Positions 8,891 to 18,741 of a stretch of 64,000 nt of DNA are shown here, piece after piece. Each line of letters starts with the position of its first letter. Position 1 is the first letter of the stretch. The stretch covers positions 1-64,000 of the forward strand of contig RPFO01000877.1 in assembly GCA_009746045.1 (NCBI GenBank). Direction: 5' to 3'. The DNA is from Mesostigma viride (taxonomy: Eukaryota; Streptophyta; Mesostigmatophyceae; Mesostigmatales; Mesostigmataceae). A program made the translations under genes and the position numbers. The notes under the pieces are model-generated. The model had not been told where the DNA came from, searched no databases, and worked only from the letters and a program-made list of their open reading frames with translations.

Positions 8891-9667
8891 ATGGCGGTAT
8901 CGTCCGATCGTTGCGGTGCGTTGACGGGCAAGGGCGGCCGGTGCGGGTGGCAGACGTGGGGCGGCAGGAGCGCGTGCCCGCACCACGGGGGCGGGAGGAG
9001 GGGGAGGGGGCGGGGCGCGCCTGGGCGCGGGGGGCGGGCGCACGGGGTCAGGGCGACGGGCGTCTGGCCGCGTGATCTGGCCAGGGCGGTGCAGAGGGTG
9101 CTCAGGGCCGGTTTCCGCCCGGGAGAGGCAAACGATGCTAATCTGGCTAGGGTTAGGAAGGAGGAAGCCTTCCAAAGAGCGGTTCGTGACGCCCGTGACG
9201 CGGCAGGCGCAGCGGACGAGGCGGAGAGGCGTGCAGCAGCCCGGGCCCGCGCCGTGGCCCATTCCCCTAACCCCGAAGCCACCCGTGCCATCGCCGCCGA
9301 GTTGGGCGCCGAGGCGGCCCGTCTCAGAGCGCACGCCACTACCCTCGCTAATGCCCTGGGTGCTGCTGCGGACCCCTCAACACATGCCAAGTTATTCGCT
9401 ATGGCTGCCGCGAGGGATGAGGAGGCGGAGGAGGCCGCCGCCGCCGCGGCCCTCGAGGCCGCCTTAGAGGCCGCCCCCGCGCTCACCCACGAAGAGCGAC
9501 TGGAGGCCGCCGAGGAGGCCGAGAGGCAGGCCTACCGGCTCGAGAGCGACGACGAGGACGACTACGTCCAGCACAGGGGGTACACGCGGGTGTTCACGCC
9601 GATATACACGCGGACGGAGACGCCGATGTACACGGGGGGCGCGGGCATCCTGTCCGCTCGGGGGTGA
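8891..9667 (+). CDS. C-C-C-H zinc-motif protein with Ala/Glu-rich helical body
   Basis: 258 aa from ATG 8891. The N-terminal motif Cys-x-Ala-x-Thr-x2-Gly-x2-Cys, then x10-Cys-x2-His, is the signature shared by at least seven other genes here. It is followed by a Gly/Arg-rich linker and a long Ala/Glu/Arg helical region (about residues 80-215). The acidic tail (SDDEDD) precedes Thr/Tyr-rich repeats ('TPIYTRTETPMYTGG'). I chose 8891 over the upstream 8861 start because it places the motif at the extreme N-terminus, as in the relatives. The motif suggests zinc binding and perhaps nucleic-acid contact; function unknown. Confidence 0.6.
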   Translation: MAVSSDRCGALTGKGGRCGWQTWGGRSACPHHGGGRRGRGRGAPGRGGRAHGVRATGVWPRDLARAVQRVLRAGFRPGEANDANLARVRKEEAFQRAVRDARDAAGAADEAERRAAARARAVAHSPNPEATRAIAAELGAEAARLRAHATTLANALGAAADPSTHAKLFAMAAARDEEAEEAAAAAALEAALEAAPALTHEERLEAAEEAERQAYRLESDDEDDYVQHRGYTRVFTPIYTRTETPMYTGGAGILSARG

Positions 9668-9743
9668 CTAGGCCTAGGAAGAGGAGCACTCCATCAGCCG
9701 GGGGGCGCGTGCACGGGTAAATAAACACCGCGTCTAGTGGTAA

Positions 9744-10140
9744 ATGTCTCTGCCCGTGAAAGAAAAGGACGTCCAGGCGGCCTACAGCGCGAGGACGGGG
9801 GGCAGGCGCGAGGTGGTTTGTCAGGGGGGAAGATCGACATCCTGGACGACGAGAGGGGCAGGATCGTCGAGGTGAAGGAATGGGGCAACTGGATGTACGG
9901 CGTGGGGCAGCTCATATCGTACGGGAAGGAATACCCCGGCCACAGCAAGGAGCTGCACCTGTTCAGGTCCAGGTGGTCCGCGAACGTAACGCTCGACAAG
10001 CTGAAACACATCCTGAGCGTGTGCAAGATCGCCGATATAGCCGTGACACTGCACGAGAGCGTGGGGCTGTCGCTGCCGACCCCCCCCCTCCCCTGTGGAG
10101 ACGCCTCCTGTGTCTCTCCGCCAAGGTCGCGCCCGACTAG
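9744..10140 (+). CDS. small PD-(D/E)XK-nuclease-like protein (frameshifted)
   Basis: From ATG 9744 (MSLPVKEKDVQAAYSARTGG) the frame must change at a G6 run near 9827 to enter KIDILDDERGRIVEVKEW. A second change at a C8 run near 10081 reaches TAG 10140. The Asp-Ile-Leu, then Glu-x-Lys (VEVKEW), then a GQLISYGKEYP helix and a short strand-rich end resemble the restriction-endonuclease-like fold. Corrected length is about 131 aa. It converges on the minus-strand gene ending at 10137. Fold assignment is by motif only. Confidence 0.4.
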
Positions 10141-11110
10141 TGGCGGATGCCAGCATTACACCGCCGAGTCGAGTGCCGTGCGCATTTGCGCTTCATGCCC
10201 GTCACCGGGTGCGTGCACCACCGGCGGGTCCTCGCGTTCCAGACGTTGCAATGACGCCGGTGGACGCAGTGCTGGTTCGTGCACCCGTGCCCCGTGCACG
10301 CCCTCATGATCTTGTCCGGGGTGGAGGCCATATCGACGGCGAGAGCGTCGGAGTCGTCCTCCACCTCCATGCCGAGCGTCTTGTAGTAGTTCACGAGATT
10401 CAAGTTTCTTTGGATATCACCGCCCCTATACCGCAGCATTTTCTTCAAGAATGTAGAGTCGTCGATCAAGCCGCGTTTTGCGGCTATTCCAAGTTGTTTG
10501 TCAAAATCGATCGCTGTTTCCGGGTGCTTTTCGATGAGCGTCCAAATATCGTCGTATGAAAAATCTTCAGGATTGGGTGGTTTATAAGGAACTCTTCTCC
10601 CCCCACATGTCCTTGCGCGGATAAGTACACGCGCCCGTGGACGGGGTCGTCCAGCAGCTTCCTGTTCGCGTCGACGCCTCTCCAAAACATCTCTTTGCCT
10701 ATGCCCTTCATCCCTGCCTTCTCCCCTTCCAGAGCCACATCTGACGCACTGTTGTTCGGGGCAGTGTTTACATTAAAAAAAGCGTAATACAAAGCATTGG
10801 GGTCTGTTTTTTTTTTCACTTGCAGATATGCAAGTTCGTCGTTCTGTTCCTTGAGTTCCGTATCAGGATAATTATCGGGGAAATTTACCACCACGTCCCT
10901 CGATTTTTTCCCCGGTTTTCCCCGGGGCCTGTAGGTAAAATCGAGTGGATAGCTTTGACCGTCCAGCACTATGTTCCGTCCGGTGCTGTGGAATTCTTCT
11001 ACAATGGACTGTTCGTCTTTCTCCCCTTTCCAGTTTTTGTCTGTGTCCACAGATCGGCCCCTCATCCTGTGCCCGTTTTTGTGACCGGTCGATTTCCTCA
11101 CGCACCCCAT
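10137..11110 (-). CDS. two-part protein with C-terminal Cys/His zinc motif (frameshifted)
   Basis: Starts MGCVRKSTGHKNGHRMRG at 11110. The first frame closes at 10484 but protein-like sequence continues in the 10137-10685 frame after a one-base change at a GGGGAGAAG stretch near 10597. The C-terminal part has helical, acidic sequence and ends in two Cys/His clusters: C-x4-C-x4-C-x2-H, then C-x10-C-x10-C-x2-H. The latter is the family motif placed at the C-terminus rather than the N-terminus. A short stand-alone paralogue of this end lies at 11162-11333. Function unknown. Confidence 0.5.
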
Positions 11111-11161
11111 AATACTAATTAGCGCATAAAAAAACGCACGCCGAATATCCCACGCCGAATG

Positions 11162-11333
11162 TCATTTACGGACGCGAGCCTTACACTGCTGTGTCGAGTG
11201 CCGTGCGCATCGGCTTCTCCTGCCCGTCACCGGGTTCGTGCACCACCTGCGACCCCTGGCGTTCCAGACGTTGCAATGCCGGCGGTGGACGCAGTGCTGG
11301 TTGGTGCACCCCGACTTTTTTTGCGCGCCCCAT
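11162..11333 (-). CDS. stand-alone Cys/His zinc-motif miniprotein (frameshifted)
   Basis: A roughly 56-aa paralogue of the C-terminus of the neighbouring 10137-11110 gene; the two DNA segments (11177-11335 and 10153-10300) are clearly homologous. Start ATG 11333 (MGRAKK) needs a one-base contraction at the A7 or G4 run near 11310-11322 to enter GCTNQHCVHRRHCNVWNA. It then runs through C-x10-C-x10-C-x2-H to TGA 11162. It may be a functional small zinc protein or a partial duplication remnant. Confidence 0.45.
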
Positions 11334-11391
11334 AGTACTCCTTATTACTGACGCATTTTTTTATCTTATGCTACCGGTATAGAACTTTACC

Positions 11392-14103
11392 ATGTCTACC
11401 GCTCTGGACCAGCTCAGCGACGTCCGTTACGCGCGCATGTACTCGACCGCTCTCCTGGGCGACCTAGACCCCGCCGCGAGGGTGAAGGACCTCGTCGTCA
11501 AGGCGCAGGACAGCATCGTCATCAAGCCCAACAACGGGTACGGCACCAGCGCGACCAACCGCCTCAAGATCGTGGGATCCACCGCCATAGACGGGGCGCT
11601 GTCCGTGGACAACGTTACCATCGACGGCAGCACCGTCAACTCGTCTTCCGGCAGCCTCGTGCTCTCGTCCGACGCCGGGTCGGTGCGCATGGCCGACGTG
11701 GTCGCCTCCGCGGCCTCCCTCTCGCCGGCCTCCGACGTGAACCTGACCCTCTCGGGCGGCGCCACCAAGTCGGTGTTGGTGGAGGGCGTCAAGTTCACCG
11801 ACAACGCGGTCACCACCTCCAGCGGCACCCTTGCGATCAGCTCCGCCGGGTCCTCGGCCGCCGCGCTCCAGCTGGGCGGCGTCACCGTCACCGACGCCTC
11901 CGTGTCCTCCTCCACCGCCAACGGAAACCTGACCATGGCCAGCAACGGCACCGGCTCCGTGCTCCTGGACAACGTGAAGGTGAAGACCTCGGGCATCAGC
12001 AACAACGTGGCCAACGCCGACCTGACCCTGTCGTCCAACGGCACCGGGTCGGTGGTGATGGACAGCGTGAAGGTGAAGACGGCGGGCATCACCACCAGCA
12101 GCGGCACGCTCTCGCTGACCTCCGCGGGGGCGGCGGCCAACCGTGTGGACGTGGCCGGCATCACGGTGACGAACGCCAGCATCAGTGCCGCGTCGGCGAG
12201 CACCGTGACGGTGGCGAAGGACCTGACCCTGACCAGCACCGCGGGCGGCAGCGGCAAGGTGACGACCTCGGCGGGCAATCTGGAGCTGACCAGCGCGAGC
12301 GGCACGGTGGCCGTCACCGGGGCTTTGACGGGCTCCAGCACGATCACCAGCACCGGCAACATGGTGGTGGGAGGGGACCTGAAGGTTGCGGGCGTTATCG
12401 ACAGCACGAACGCGAGCGGGAACCTGGAGATCATGGACAAGACGATGAAGTTGGGCTACCAGCCCGGGTCCGCCACGGTCATGGATTTCCAGTTCGCCAA
12501 CTCGTCGAACGCGATCTCGAACAGCATCGGACTCTCCACGTTCGCCGGCGCGACCGTCGGCGGGGGGGTGTTGAACATCGCCACCACCGCCTACTCGAGG
12601 GCGGGATTCTATTACCCGTCGGCGTACACCAACATTCCCTCCAGCGTACTCGCTTGGAGTACCGATAACATCTCCATTGAATTTCCCATCACCATCACCA
12701 GCGCTTTGACGTCGGAGGCAGGGGCTATGGCCCAATTTCTGGGCATCGAACTCTACAACGCCGGAGGACAGCAATCCTTCTACCGGTTCACGGCCAACAA
12801 CGGCGCGCTGAGGATCGATAGGAGTATCAATGGGACCGATAACAACGTCACATCAGACAATGTGGGCTTGTTGAATTCCGCCGGTACCTACCTGTTCAGG
12901 GTTTCGTTCGCGTGGTCAGGCGGGGTGTGCACCGGCACTTACACGTTCTCCAAGAACGGCGGGGCCACTATCCCCGTCACGTGGGGTGGAAGTCCGACAC
13001 AAGTTGCCACGGCTTATATGATGCCGGCGGGCGCGTCGATCGTCAACAGTTCCATCGCGATCGGAACGTACTTCACCGGCTACAACCAGGCGTGGACGGT
13101 CGACTACTTCAAGCTGACCAAGGGTGTGGCCTCGACCAACGCGGCCTCCGAAAACTCCGGCCTGTTCGTGGACGGCAGCGCCTCCTTCGGCAGCCGCGCC
13201 CTCACATGGCACATGGGCGCCGGCGAGACCTCGCAGGACAAGGGCGACTACACGGGCTCCTACTGGCACGTGGAGGGCGGCCAGCTGCTGCTCTCTCGCA
13301 CCATCCTGGCGGCCGACCGCGAGGCGCCCGCCACCAACGTCAACCTGGCATCCCTGGCCAGCGGCTCCGATACGCTGCGGTGGGAGTTCTCCTCCTCCAA
13401 GGCCAGCACCGTCGGCAGCGCCACCTTCAGCGGCAGCGGCACCGTCGCGGACGGCGTGCTCAAGGAGTCGGGCTCCCAGTTCGACTCCGTGTCGCCCAAC
13501 GTCACGGGCACGTTCTCTCTGATCATCAAGGTGCTGCCCCAGTTCGACCTGTCCACGCTGACCCTCCTGACCGACCTGATCGAGTACGGCTACCTTGCCG
13601 TGCAGATCTCGAGCGGCGGCTTCCTGACCTTCTCCGACGGCGTGAACGCGGCCATCGTCATGGACACCCCCGTGCACGCCGAGCCCTTCACCCTCTGCAT
13701 CACCATGAGCGGGTCGCAGGTCAAGTTCTACCTGGACGGCGCCCTGGTGGCTTCCTCGGCCAACGGCGCGTTGGGCGCGAACCCGAATCTGGTGCTGTAC
13801 GGCGGGTACGTCGGTAGCGTGTGGTACGACGACGTGCGCTTCGTGTCCGGCCAGGCGCTCACGGCGGCCAACACGATGCTGTACGGCTGGCGGGAGATGT
13901 ACGCGGCCAACCAGACGGTGACGTACGGTTTCCGCATCTCCAACAACGAGGGCCTGCAGCTGGTGAAGGTGCGCGGGTCGGGCGGCAGCAACGGATGGGT
14001 CGGCACCAACCCCGCGCCCAACACGGTGACGTCCGGCAACAGCATGGGCGCCATCGGGGCCGCCACCGCCTCCGTCATCAGCGAGAGCCAGATGACCTTT
14101 TAA
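11392..14103 (+). CDS. fibre-like repeat protein with LamG-like domains
   Basis: 903 aa, intact. The N-terminus (about 1-60: VKDLVVKAQDSIVIKPNNGY) is shared with the minus-strand protein at 22875-25265. Residues about 60-340 are 20-26-residue Ser/Thr/Val repeats of beta-helix character (for example SSGTLAISSAG units). Two concanavalin/LamG-like regions follow: about 360-580, present only here, and about 640-830, shared (SYWHVEGGQLLLSRTI; FYLDGALVASS). The C-terminus (about 830-903) is again shared. The layout suits a surface fibre or adhesin. It ends tail to tail with the next gene, their stop codons overlapping in TTAA at 14100-14103. Confidence 0.7.
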   Translation: MSTALDQLSDVRYARMYSTALLGDLDPAARVKDLVVKAQDSIVIKPNNGYGTSATNRLKIVGSTAIDGALSVDNVTIDGSTVNSSSGSLVLSSDAGSVRMADVVASAASLSPASDVNLTLSGGATKSVLVEGVKFTDNAVTTSSGTLAISSAGSSAAALQLGGVTVTDASVSSSTANGNLTMASNGTGSVLLDNVKVKTSGISNNVANADLTLSSNGTGSVVMDSVKVKTAGITTSSGTLSLTSAGAAANRVDVAGITVTNASISAASASTVTVAKDLTLTSTAGGSGKVTTSAGNLELTSASGTVAVTGALTGSSTITSTGNMVVGGDLKVAGVIDSTNASGNLEIMDKTMKLGYQPGSATVMDFQFANSSNAISNSIGLSTFAGATVGGGVLNIATTAYSRAGFYYPSAYTNIPSSVLAWSTDNISIEFPITITSALTSEAGAMAQFLGIELYNAGGQQSFYRFTANNGALRIDRSINGTDNNVTSDNVGLLNSAGTYLFRVSFAWSGGVCTGTYTFSKNGGATIPVTWGGSPTQVATAYMMPAGASIVNSSIAIGTYFTGYNQAWTVDYFKLTKGVASTNAASENSGLFVDGSASFGSRALTWHMGAGETSQDKGDYTGSYWHVEGGQLLLSRTILAADREAPATNVNLASLASGSDTLRWEFSSSKASTVGSATFSGSGTVADGVLKESGSQFDSVSPNVTGTFSLIIKVLPQFDLSTLTLLTDLIEYGYLAVQISSGGFLTFSDGVNAAIVMDTPVHAEPFTLCITMSGSQVKFYLDGALVASSANGALGANPNLVLYGGYVGSVWYDDVRFVSGQALTAANTMLYGWREMYAANQTVTYGFRISNNEGLQLVKVRGSGGSNGWVGTNPAPNTVTSGNSMGAIGAATASVISESQMTF

Positions 14104-15074
14104 GCCTTGCCGAACTTGCTGAACGCGGAAGTGGCGTGGTAAGTCTTCATTGCCCCCAGTCGGTCCCTGATCCGCGTGACCCTGCGTATGGCATCCTCTA
14201 TCTTTTGATACTCGTGTCGCGTCTTGTCTATAATGTCCTGAAGTTCGCCACTTCTATCAATCAACCGCTCCCTTTCTTCAGTGGTCATTAGGTCCCCCCT
14301 CGCCTCCGCCTCTGCCTGTGCGTTGTCCAAGTGCGCAATTAAGTCATCGCTTGCCCGCTTGATCGCCTCGAACGCCTGCACCTGTTTAGGATAGAGCTGG
14401 TTAAATCGGTGGTTGTACCCAACCTCCAGTCTCTTAACAAAATCTGCGTGTTTTTTCTTTCCCATGGCCGCCCCGTAGTTTAAACGATCCACGTTGCTCA
14501 GTTTTTTCGATTCGAGCATTATTTCCTCGATATCGTCGTATGTCGCCCGGTTCATGTCCCGCCAATCGGCGCCGGGTCCGCCGTTTGACAACATTTGTTT
14601 ATGTTTGGTATCTCGGCTGAGATCACCGGCGTTCTTCAGACTAAGCTCACTCAGCCCCTTTGTCAGCTCCGCCACCCCGGGCGCGTCCTCTTTCGGTTCC
14701 TTCAGGCTAAGCTCACCAAACCTCTCCGCAATATTGTCCACGTCGTACGCCCGCATCCGGTGCCTGGGGCGGCGACGCCCCCCTGTGGCTCTCGACCTGT
14801 ACGCTCCCGTGCCATGCGCGCCCTTCTTTGGCACCTGTGTCGCGGGGGCGGTCGGCTGGGGGAGCTTCAGCAGGGCGAGACGGAGAGAGATGTTGTACGG
14901 ATCGTCCGGGTCCTTCTTCATTCCGGCCTCCATCTCGATGTGGGAGCGCTTGTTGGCCTTGGACCGCATCCCGTGACGCGACACGCACCGCTGCCCCCTG
15001 TGCAGGTGGCACCTCCCTCTTGGTACGACGATCCCGCACATCCCGCCTGACGATGTACGCGCACCGCACTTCAT
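14100..15074 (-). CDS. C-C-C-H zinc-motif protein with coiled coil
   Basis: 324 aa. The N-terminus begins directly with the motif: Cys-x-Ala-x-Thr-x2-Gly-x2-Cys-x8-Cys-x2-His followed by Arg-Gly-Gln. A Lys/Arg-rich segment follows, then two ELSLK-type repeats (FGELSLKEPKE and LSELSLKNAGD, about 130-165). A long charged coiled coil occupies about 215-310. Its closest relative in the window is the neighbouring 15103-16069 gene (same CHxHRGQ end to the motif), so the pair is probably a tandem duplication. Function unknown; possibly a DNA-associated virion or regulatory protein. Confidence 0.65.
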   Translation of the reverse strand: MKCGARTSSGGMCGIVVPRGRCHLHRGQRCVSRHGMRSKANKRSHIEMEAGMKKDPDDPYNISLRLALLKLPQPTAPATQVPKKGAHGTGAYRSRATGGRRRPRHRMRAYDVDNIAERFGELSLKEPKEDAPGVAELTKGLSELSLKNAGDLSRDTKHKQMLSNGGPGADWRDMNRATYDDIEEIMLESKKLSNVDRLNYGAAMGKKKHADFVKRLEVGYNHRFNQLYPKQVQAFEAIKRASDDLIAHLDNAQAEAEARGDLMTTEERERLIDRSGELQDIIDKTRHEYQKIEDAIRRVTRIRDRLGAMKTYHATSAFSKFGKA

Positions 15075-15102
15075 TTATACAGAAGTGACGCGAAAAAAAA
15101 CT

Positions 15103-16069
15103 CTAGTAGCGCAGAGCTCGATTCCGGCCCTGTCGCCGCTTTCTCTTTTGACCCGTTTTATGCCCGTGGTCTTCTGGCAGAGGGGGGGCGGACGGTACAT
15201 TTTCATATTCGCCATCTGGCAGAGGGGGGCGGACGGGGGGAGCATCTCCCGATCGGGGACAATGCGCAACACACCGTCCTTGTAAAAAAACTCCACATCG
15301 TCTGGCAGAGGGGGGCGGTCGGTATATGTTTCAGCTCGCCGTCGCTATCAAACCGTGTGTCAGACGGCATTGGCGGGGCACTCGGATGTTCTGGTCGTCG
15401 AGCGGGCACGCCGTTAGGAAAATCTCGAAGAATCAACCGATGCCTTTTTTCGATCCTCCTTTGTTTTGCCATCTGCTTGTTGTGCTCGTAATCCGGGTTG
15501 GCCCTCTCGAGTCTGTCAAACTCGTGCTCCAAGAATTTCTTCTTCACCCACGCCTGGTCCCTTTTTGCGTCTCTCATATAATCCGACCCCCTCACGCGCC
15601 GATCCTGCTCCTCCTCCCGTCGCGTAAACGGCCCCCCCTCCGGGCGTTGTCGTTTTGTCGGGGAGTGCAGGAACTGGTCATTCCAGTTCTGCATCTCCTG
15701 GGACTTGTTAAACTCTTCGCGTATCAGCTCGGATTCCGCTATATTCAGCTTTCTGACCTGGTCCTTCCACCCTGTCGGCTTGAGTTCTCTAAAGTTGGCG
15801 ATAGCACTTTGGATGTCTTGTATGGAACTCTTGTCTACGTGCATGCGCTTCATTGCACGCCCTAGTGCGTCTAAATCCAGATCCCCATCCACAGTGGTAT
15901 ACATGGTTTTAAGAATGGGGGCGAGCCCCCTTCTCGTGCTATGCCCCCTCGTGCTATGCCCCCTTCTGCGATGCACGATCGGTTGACCCCTGTGCATGTG
16001 GCATCTCCCGTTCTGCACTAGTTTTCTGCACGCACCCCCAGTAGCGGTCCTCGCATCGCAGCTCCTCAT
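15103..16069 (-). CDS. C-C-C-H zinc-motif protein with APPLPxD repeats (frameshifted tail)
   Basis: N-terminal motif Cys-x-Ala-x-Thr-x2-Gly-x2-Cys-x8-Cys-x2-His-Arg-Gly-Gln, as in its neighbour. A charged helical middle follows. The C-terminus carries four repeats of the form (S/T)APP(M/L)Px(D/G/E), near 15365, 15310, 15224 and 15184. The second and third require one extra base in G6 runs (about 15311 and 15220), whereas the fourth has G7 and reads correctly; with both corrections the frame runs to TAG 15103. Its start ATG overlaps the stop of the next upstream gene (ATGA at 16066-16069). Function unknown. Confidence 0.6.
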
Positions 16070-16329
16070 TGTATACGTAACGAAGACACTATTTTTCTAA
16101 CGACGGGCGTGTTCTGGCCTAGCGCGTAGTGCAGGCCCTCGCCTATCACCACCAATGCGGCGAACCAGCCCGCTATCTCGGACGCCCTCAAGCGGCGTCC
16201 ACCCGCGTAATAAGCGAACGCGGCACCGGCCGCCAGTGTGGCGAGCCAGTCGAATAGAGCACTGCCAAACACGCGAAAGGAGCGCAGGTAGGCTATCACG
16301 GACATTGTAGTATGTACATAATTGCTCAT
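16066..16329 (-). CDS. small two-TM protein
   Basis: 87 aa with two predicted membrane helices (about residues 22-42 and 52-70) joined by a basic loop (GGRRLRASE). The second helix ends in GEGLHYALGQNT, a pattern I associate with short membrane proteins of other large DNA viruses, although I cannot name a family. A second in-frame ATG at 16305 (MSVIAYLRSF) may be the true start. Overlaps the start of 15103-16069 by four bases, so the two may be co-transcribed. Confidence 0.6.
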   Translation of the reverse strand: MSNYVHTTMSVIAYLRSFRVFGSALFDWLATLAAGAAFAYYAGGRRLRASEIAGWFAALVVIGEGLHYALGQNTPVVRKIVSSLRIQ

Positions 16330-16334
16330 ATAAT

Positions 16335-17402
16335 CTAAATAATTCTATCTTCCCTGAGAGGTGGGTGCCTCTGGTCTACCGCCTCCCTAGCGAGCTTGAG
16401 GGCCTCGCGGTCTTCCTTGGTCATCTTACCTACAATTTCTACAGTGAGTGGACCTCTCGGCTCTTTGCGCCGGCGCTCTCTTCTTAACATTTTTTTGAGG
16501 CCTATATATTCCTTTAACTTCACCCCGGCTGGCACCACCACAGATTCATAGGCGGCCTGTCGTTTCGCCATATCTCTCTTGATATCTTCCAACACATCCA
16601 TGTATTTCCTATGCTGATGTAGCAACCAGCGCCATTGCTGGTCTGTATACTTTGGTGGTTTTTTACCCTTACCCTTAAACTCGAAGGTCAAGTATGGCCC
16701 TTTTCTATCCACGCCCATCACGTTCTCCTCCATGAACTCCTTCGACAATCCGGGTCCGGGGTTGAAGTCCGGGTCCGGCCCTTTGACAGATGGGGGGGAG
16801 CGCCCTCGTCTGCTTGAGAACTTCCGCCCTCGGAGAGTCCGTCATCCTGCCCTGCGCGGGGGGCTCGAGGTCGTTTGAGGAGATCGATCAGTTTTTGTTT
16901 CTGAACAAAGCGCTGGTACTCTGCCAACGTGTACCCCCCCTCGCACAAGCCAGAATTGAACCTCTTCGAAAGTCCCTTTATGTCCTTTTCCTCGGCCAGC
17001 TCTCTGCACGTTTTCCTTTTATTCAAGGACACCGGGTGGGGGGGGGGGCCTTGCGCACGGCCATCCCGTCCGCTACCGGCGTCGCCACCTTGGCGCGGGG
17101 CTGCTCGCCTACCATACCGGCACCGGGTGTTATCCACGATCTAGGTATCAACGGCTCGTAATGGTCGCGATGGAAAAATATGTACACTGGCTCATCTTCC
17201 GACCTCCACGACCCGCGTTCCCTTTCCGCCCTCTCGACATCCTGCCTCCCCCCCCGGGCAGCAACATGTGCCTCAGCACGTATTTCCCGTCAGTGTGCGA
17301 GTCGCGGTAAAGGTGTGGATGTCCGTTTTGGCGTGATACGCGAATAGAGCCATCATGCTATCATCCGCCCATTCGCCATCTTGCAACATGCTTGTCATCT
17401 CC
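16335..17402 (-). CDS. OTU protease continuation: catalytic His and C-terminal domain (multiply frameshifted)
   Basis: Downstream part of the 17403-18662 gene, readable only across several frames. It contains DDSMMALFAY, then FFHRDHYEPLIP (about 17165-17185), the expected OTU catalytic His region. A Pro run at about 17037-17049 and the C7 run near 16791 are further shift points. After these come a basic helical segment (KTCRELAEEKDIKGLSKRF) and the 137-aa frame 16335-16748, rich in Lys/Arg and Glu. Whether the last part is a separate gene starting at 16748 cannot be settled. No known domain was seen after the His motif. Confidence 0.45.
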
Positions 17403-18662
17403 TTACGCAACTGCGCGTTTTTTACGATTAAAACGGTCGACGTTCATAATCCCCAACTTCTCCCGGTTTTTTAGATAGTGCCGTAACTTACTCGACAGAC
17501 TGCGTTTTAAACGCTCAGTAGTTTCGTGAATGGCTTCCTGATCGATAGGGGTATTCGTTTGGAACGCCCTGCTGACAACAAACGAGTACCAAAAGCAATT
17601 GCCGTCGCCTTTAACACCGCGTTTGAACGCGATACCGTATTTGTTATATCGAGGCTTGTCAAACACTACGGGGACGTCCACCTCGGGCATTATCTCGGGA
17701 TAGTACACTATTGCGGTCGGCGAGGGCACCTTGGTCTTTACGACAACGTCCTGTTCCTGGGGCAAATCTGCGGCGGGCGGGGGCGGGCGGGGAAACGGGG
17801 GCGGAGACGGAGCGATGTCCTCTGCTTGCACACTTTCGCCATCGGAGAGGGCGAACGACACCATCGAGACGGCGTCGTCGTCCTCCTTCCTCGCCTTCTT
17901 GGCGCGAGGGGCTTGTGGAGGACCGCCCCTCTTCGCATTTTTCTTGGCGGGGATGCGCGCCATCCCGACCTGTTTCATCCACGCCCGCAGGTCCTTGAGA
18001 GTCGCTGGCGGCGACTGGTGCTTGTCGGCGTACCCGGTCCGTGTTGCGTACTCGGCGAGTCTGGCGGCCATCGCGGCGGGGTCTGCGGGCGCCCTTCGCT
18101 TGGGGATGCGCACTAGCGGGTGGTCCGCTCCGTATTCCGCTATCATCTTTTCTCGTTCGGGGATACACTCGTTGACGGCCCACCTGGTCTTCAGGGCACG
18201 GGGCTTGAGCTGGTCACACCGCTTCTTCGGGCGCGGCTTCTTCTCGCGTGGCGCCTTCGCGGGGGCCGCCGCCGGCACGGGCGCTCGAACCGGCACCACG
18301 ACCGGCACCGGCGCTCGAACCGGCACCACCGCCGGCACGGGCGCTCGAACCGGCACCACGACCGGCACCGGCGCTCGAACCGGCACCACCACCGGCACCG
18401 GCGCTGCAGGCCCTCGTACCCCCCCCGCCGCTTCTGTTTCGACAGGGGTTAATGGGTAGGCTAGGACGGCCTCCGCGCGCGCCGGCCCTGGGTCCCTCGA
18501 CCGTGCGGGTGTCCTGTCCTTGGCGGGCATCCTCTTCCGCGGCTGCACCTTTCCGTGCCTCTCCGCCATCTCCATGGTGTAATGATCGCACAGGCCGACT
18601 TTCCACTTCTTCCTCAGCGTGGCCAGCGAAAAATGCTGGCAATCTTGTGGCCTGTAACTCAT
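17403..18662 (-). CDS. OTU-like cysteine protease, Pro-rich N-terminus and catalytic Cys region
   Basis: 419-aa first frame of a longer gene. Residues about 80-140 are Pro/Val/Ala repeats (APVPVVVPVR). A basic module at about 195-240 is shared with the next gene upstream (RTGY...LRAWMKQVGMARIP). Near 340 comes the OTU catalytic loop, GDGNCFWYSFV, with Asp-Gly-Asn-Cys. The frame stops at 17403 after an A6 run, but the protein continues one base out of register (LRKEMTSMLQDGEWADDSMM) into the segment with the OTU catalytic His. OTU enzymes usually remove ubiquitin; here a role against host ubiquitin is inferred. Confidence 0.65.
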   Translation of the reverse strand: MSYRPQDCQHFSLATLRKKWKVGLCDHYTMEMAERHGKVQPRKRMPAKDRTPARSRDPGPARAEAVLAYPLTPVETEAAGGVRGPAAPVPVVVPVRAPVPVVVPVRAPVPAVVPVRAPVPVVVPVRAPVPAAAPAKAPREKKPRPKKRCDQLKPRALKTRWAVNECIPEREKMIAEYGADHPLVRIPKRRAPADPAAMAARLAEYATRTGYADKHQSPPATLKDLRAWMKQVGMARIPAKKNAKRGGPPQAPRAKKARKEDDDAVSMVSFALSDGESVQAEDIAPSPPPFPRPPPPAADLPQEQDVVVKTKVPSPTAIVYYPEIMPEVDVPVVFDKPRYNKYGIAFKRGVKGDGNCFWYSFVVSRAFQTNTPIDQEAIHETTERLKRSLSSKLRHYLKNREKLGIMNVDRFNRKKRAVA

Positions 18663-18741
18663 CGCGCGGTCGCTTTACTAAATATCACACATCTTTTTTT
18701 GTAATACAAAGTCCGTTTTGAGTTTTCTATAGCCCAGAGCC

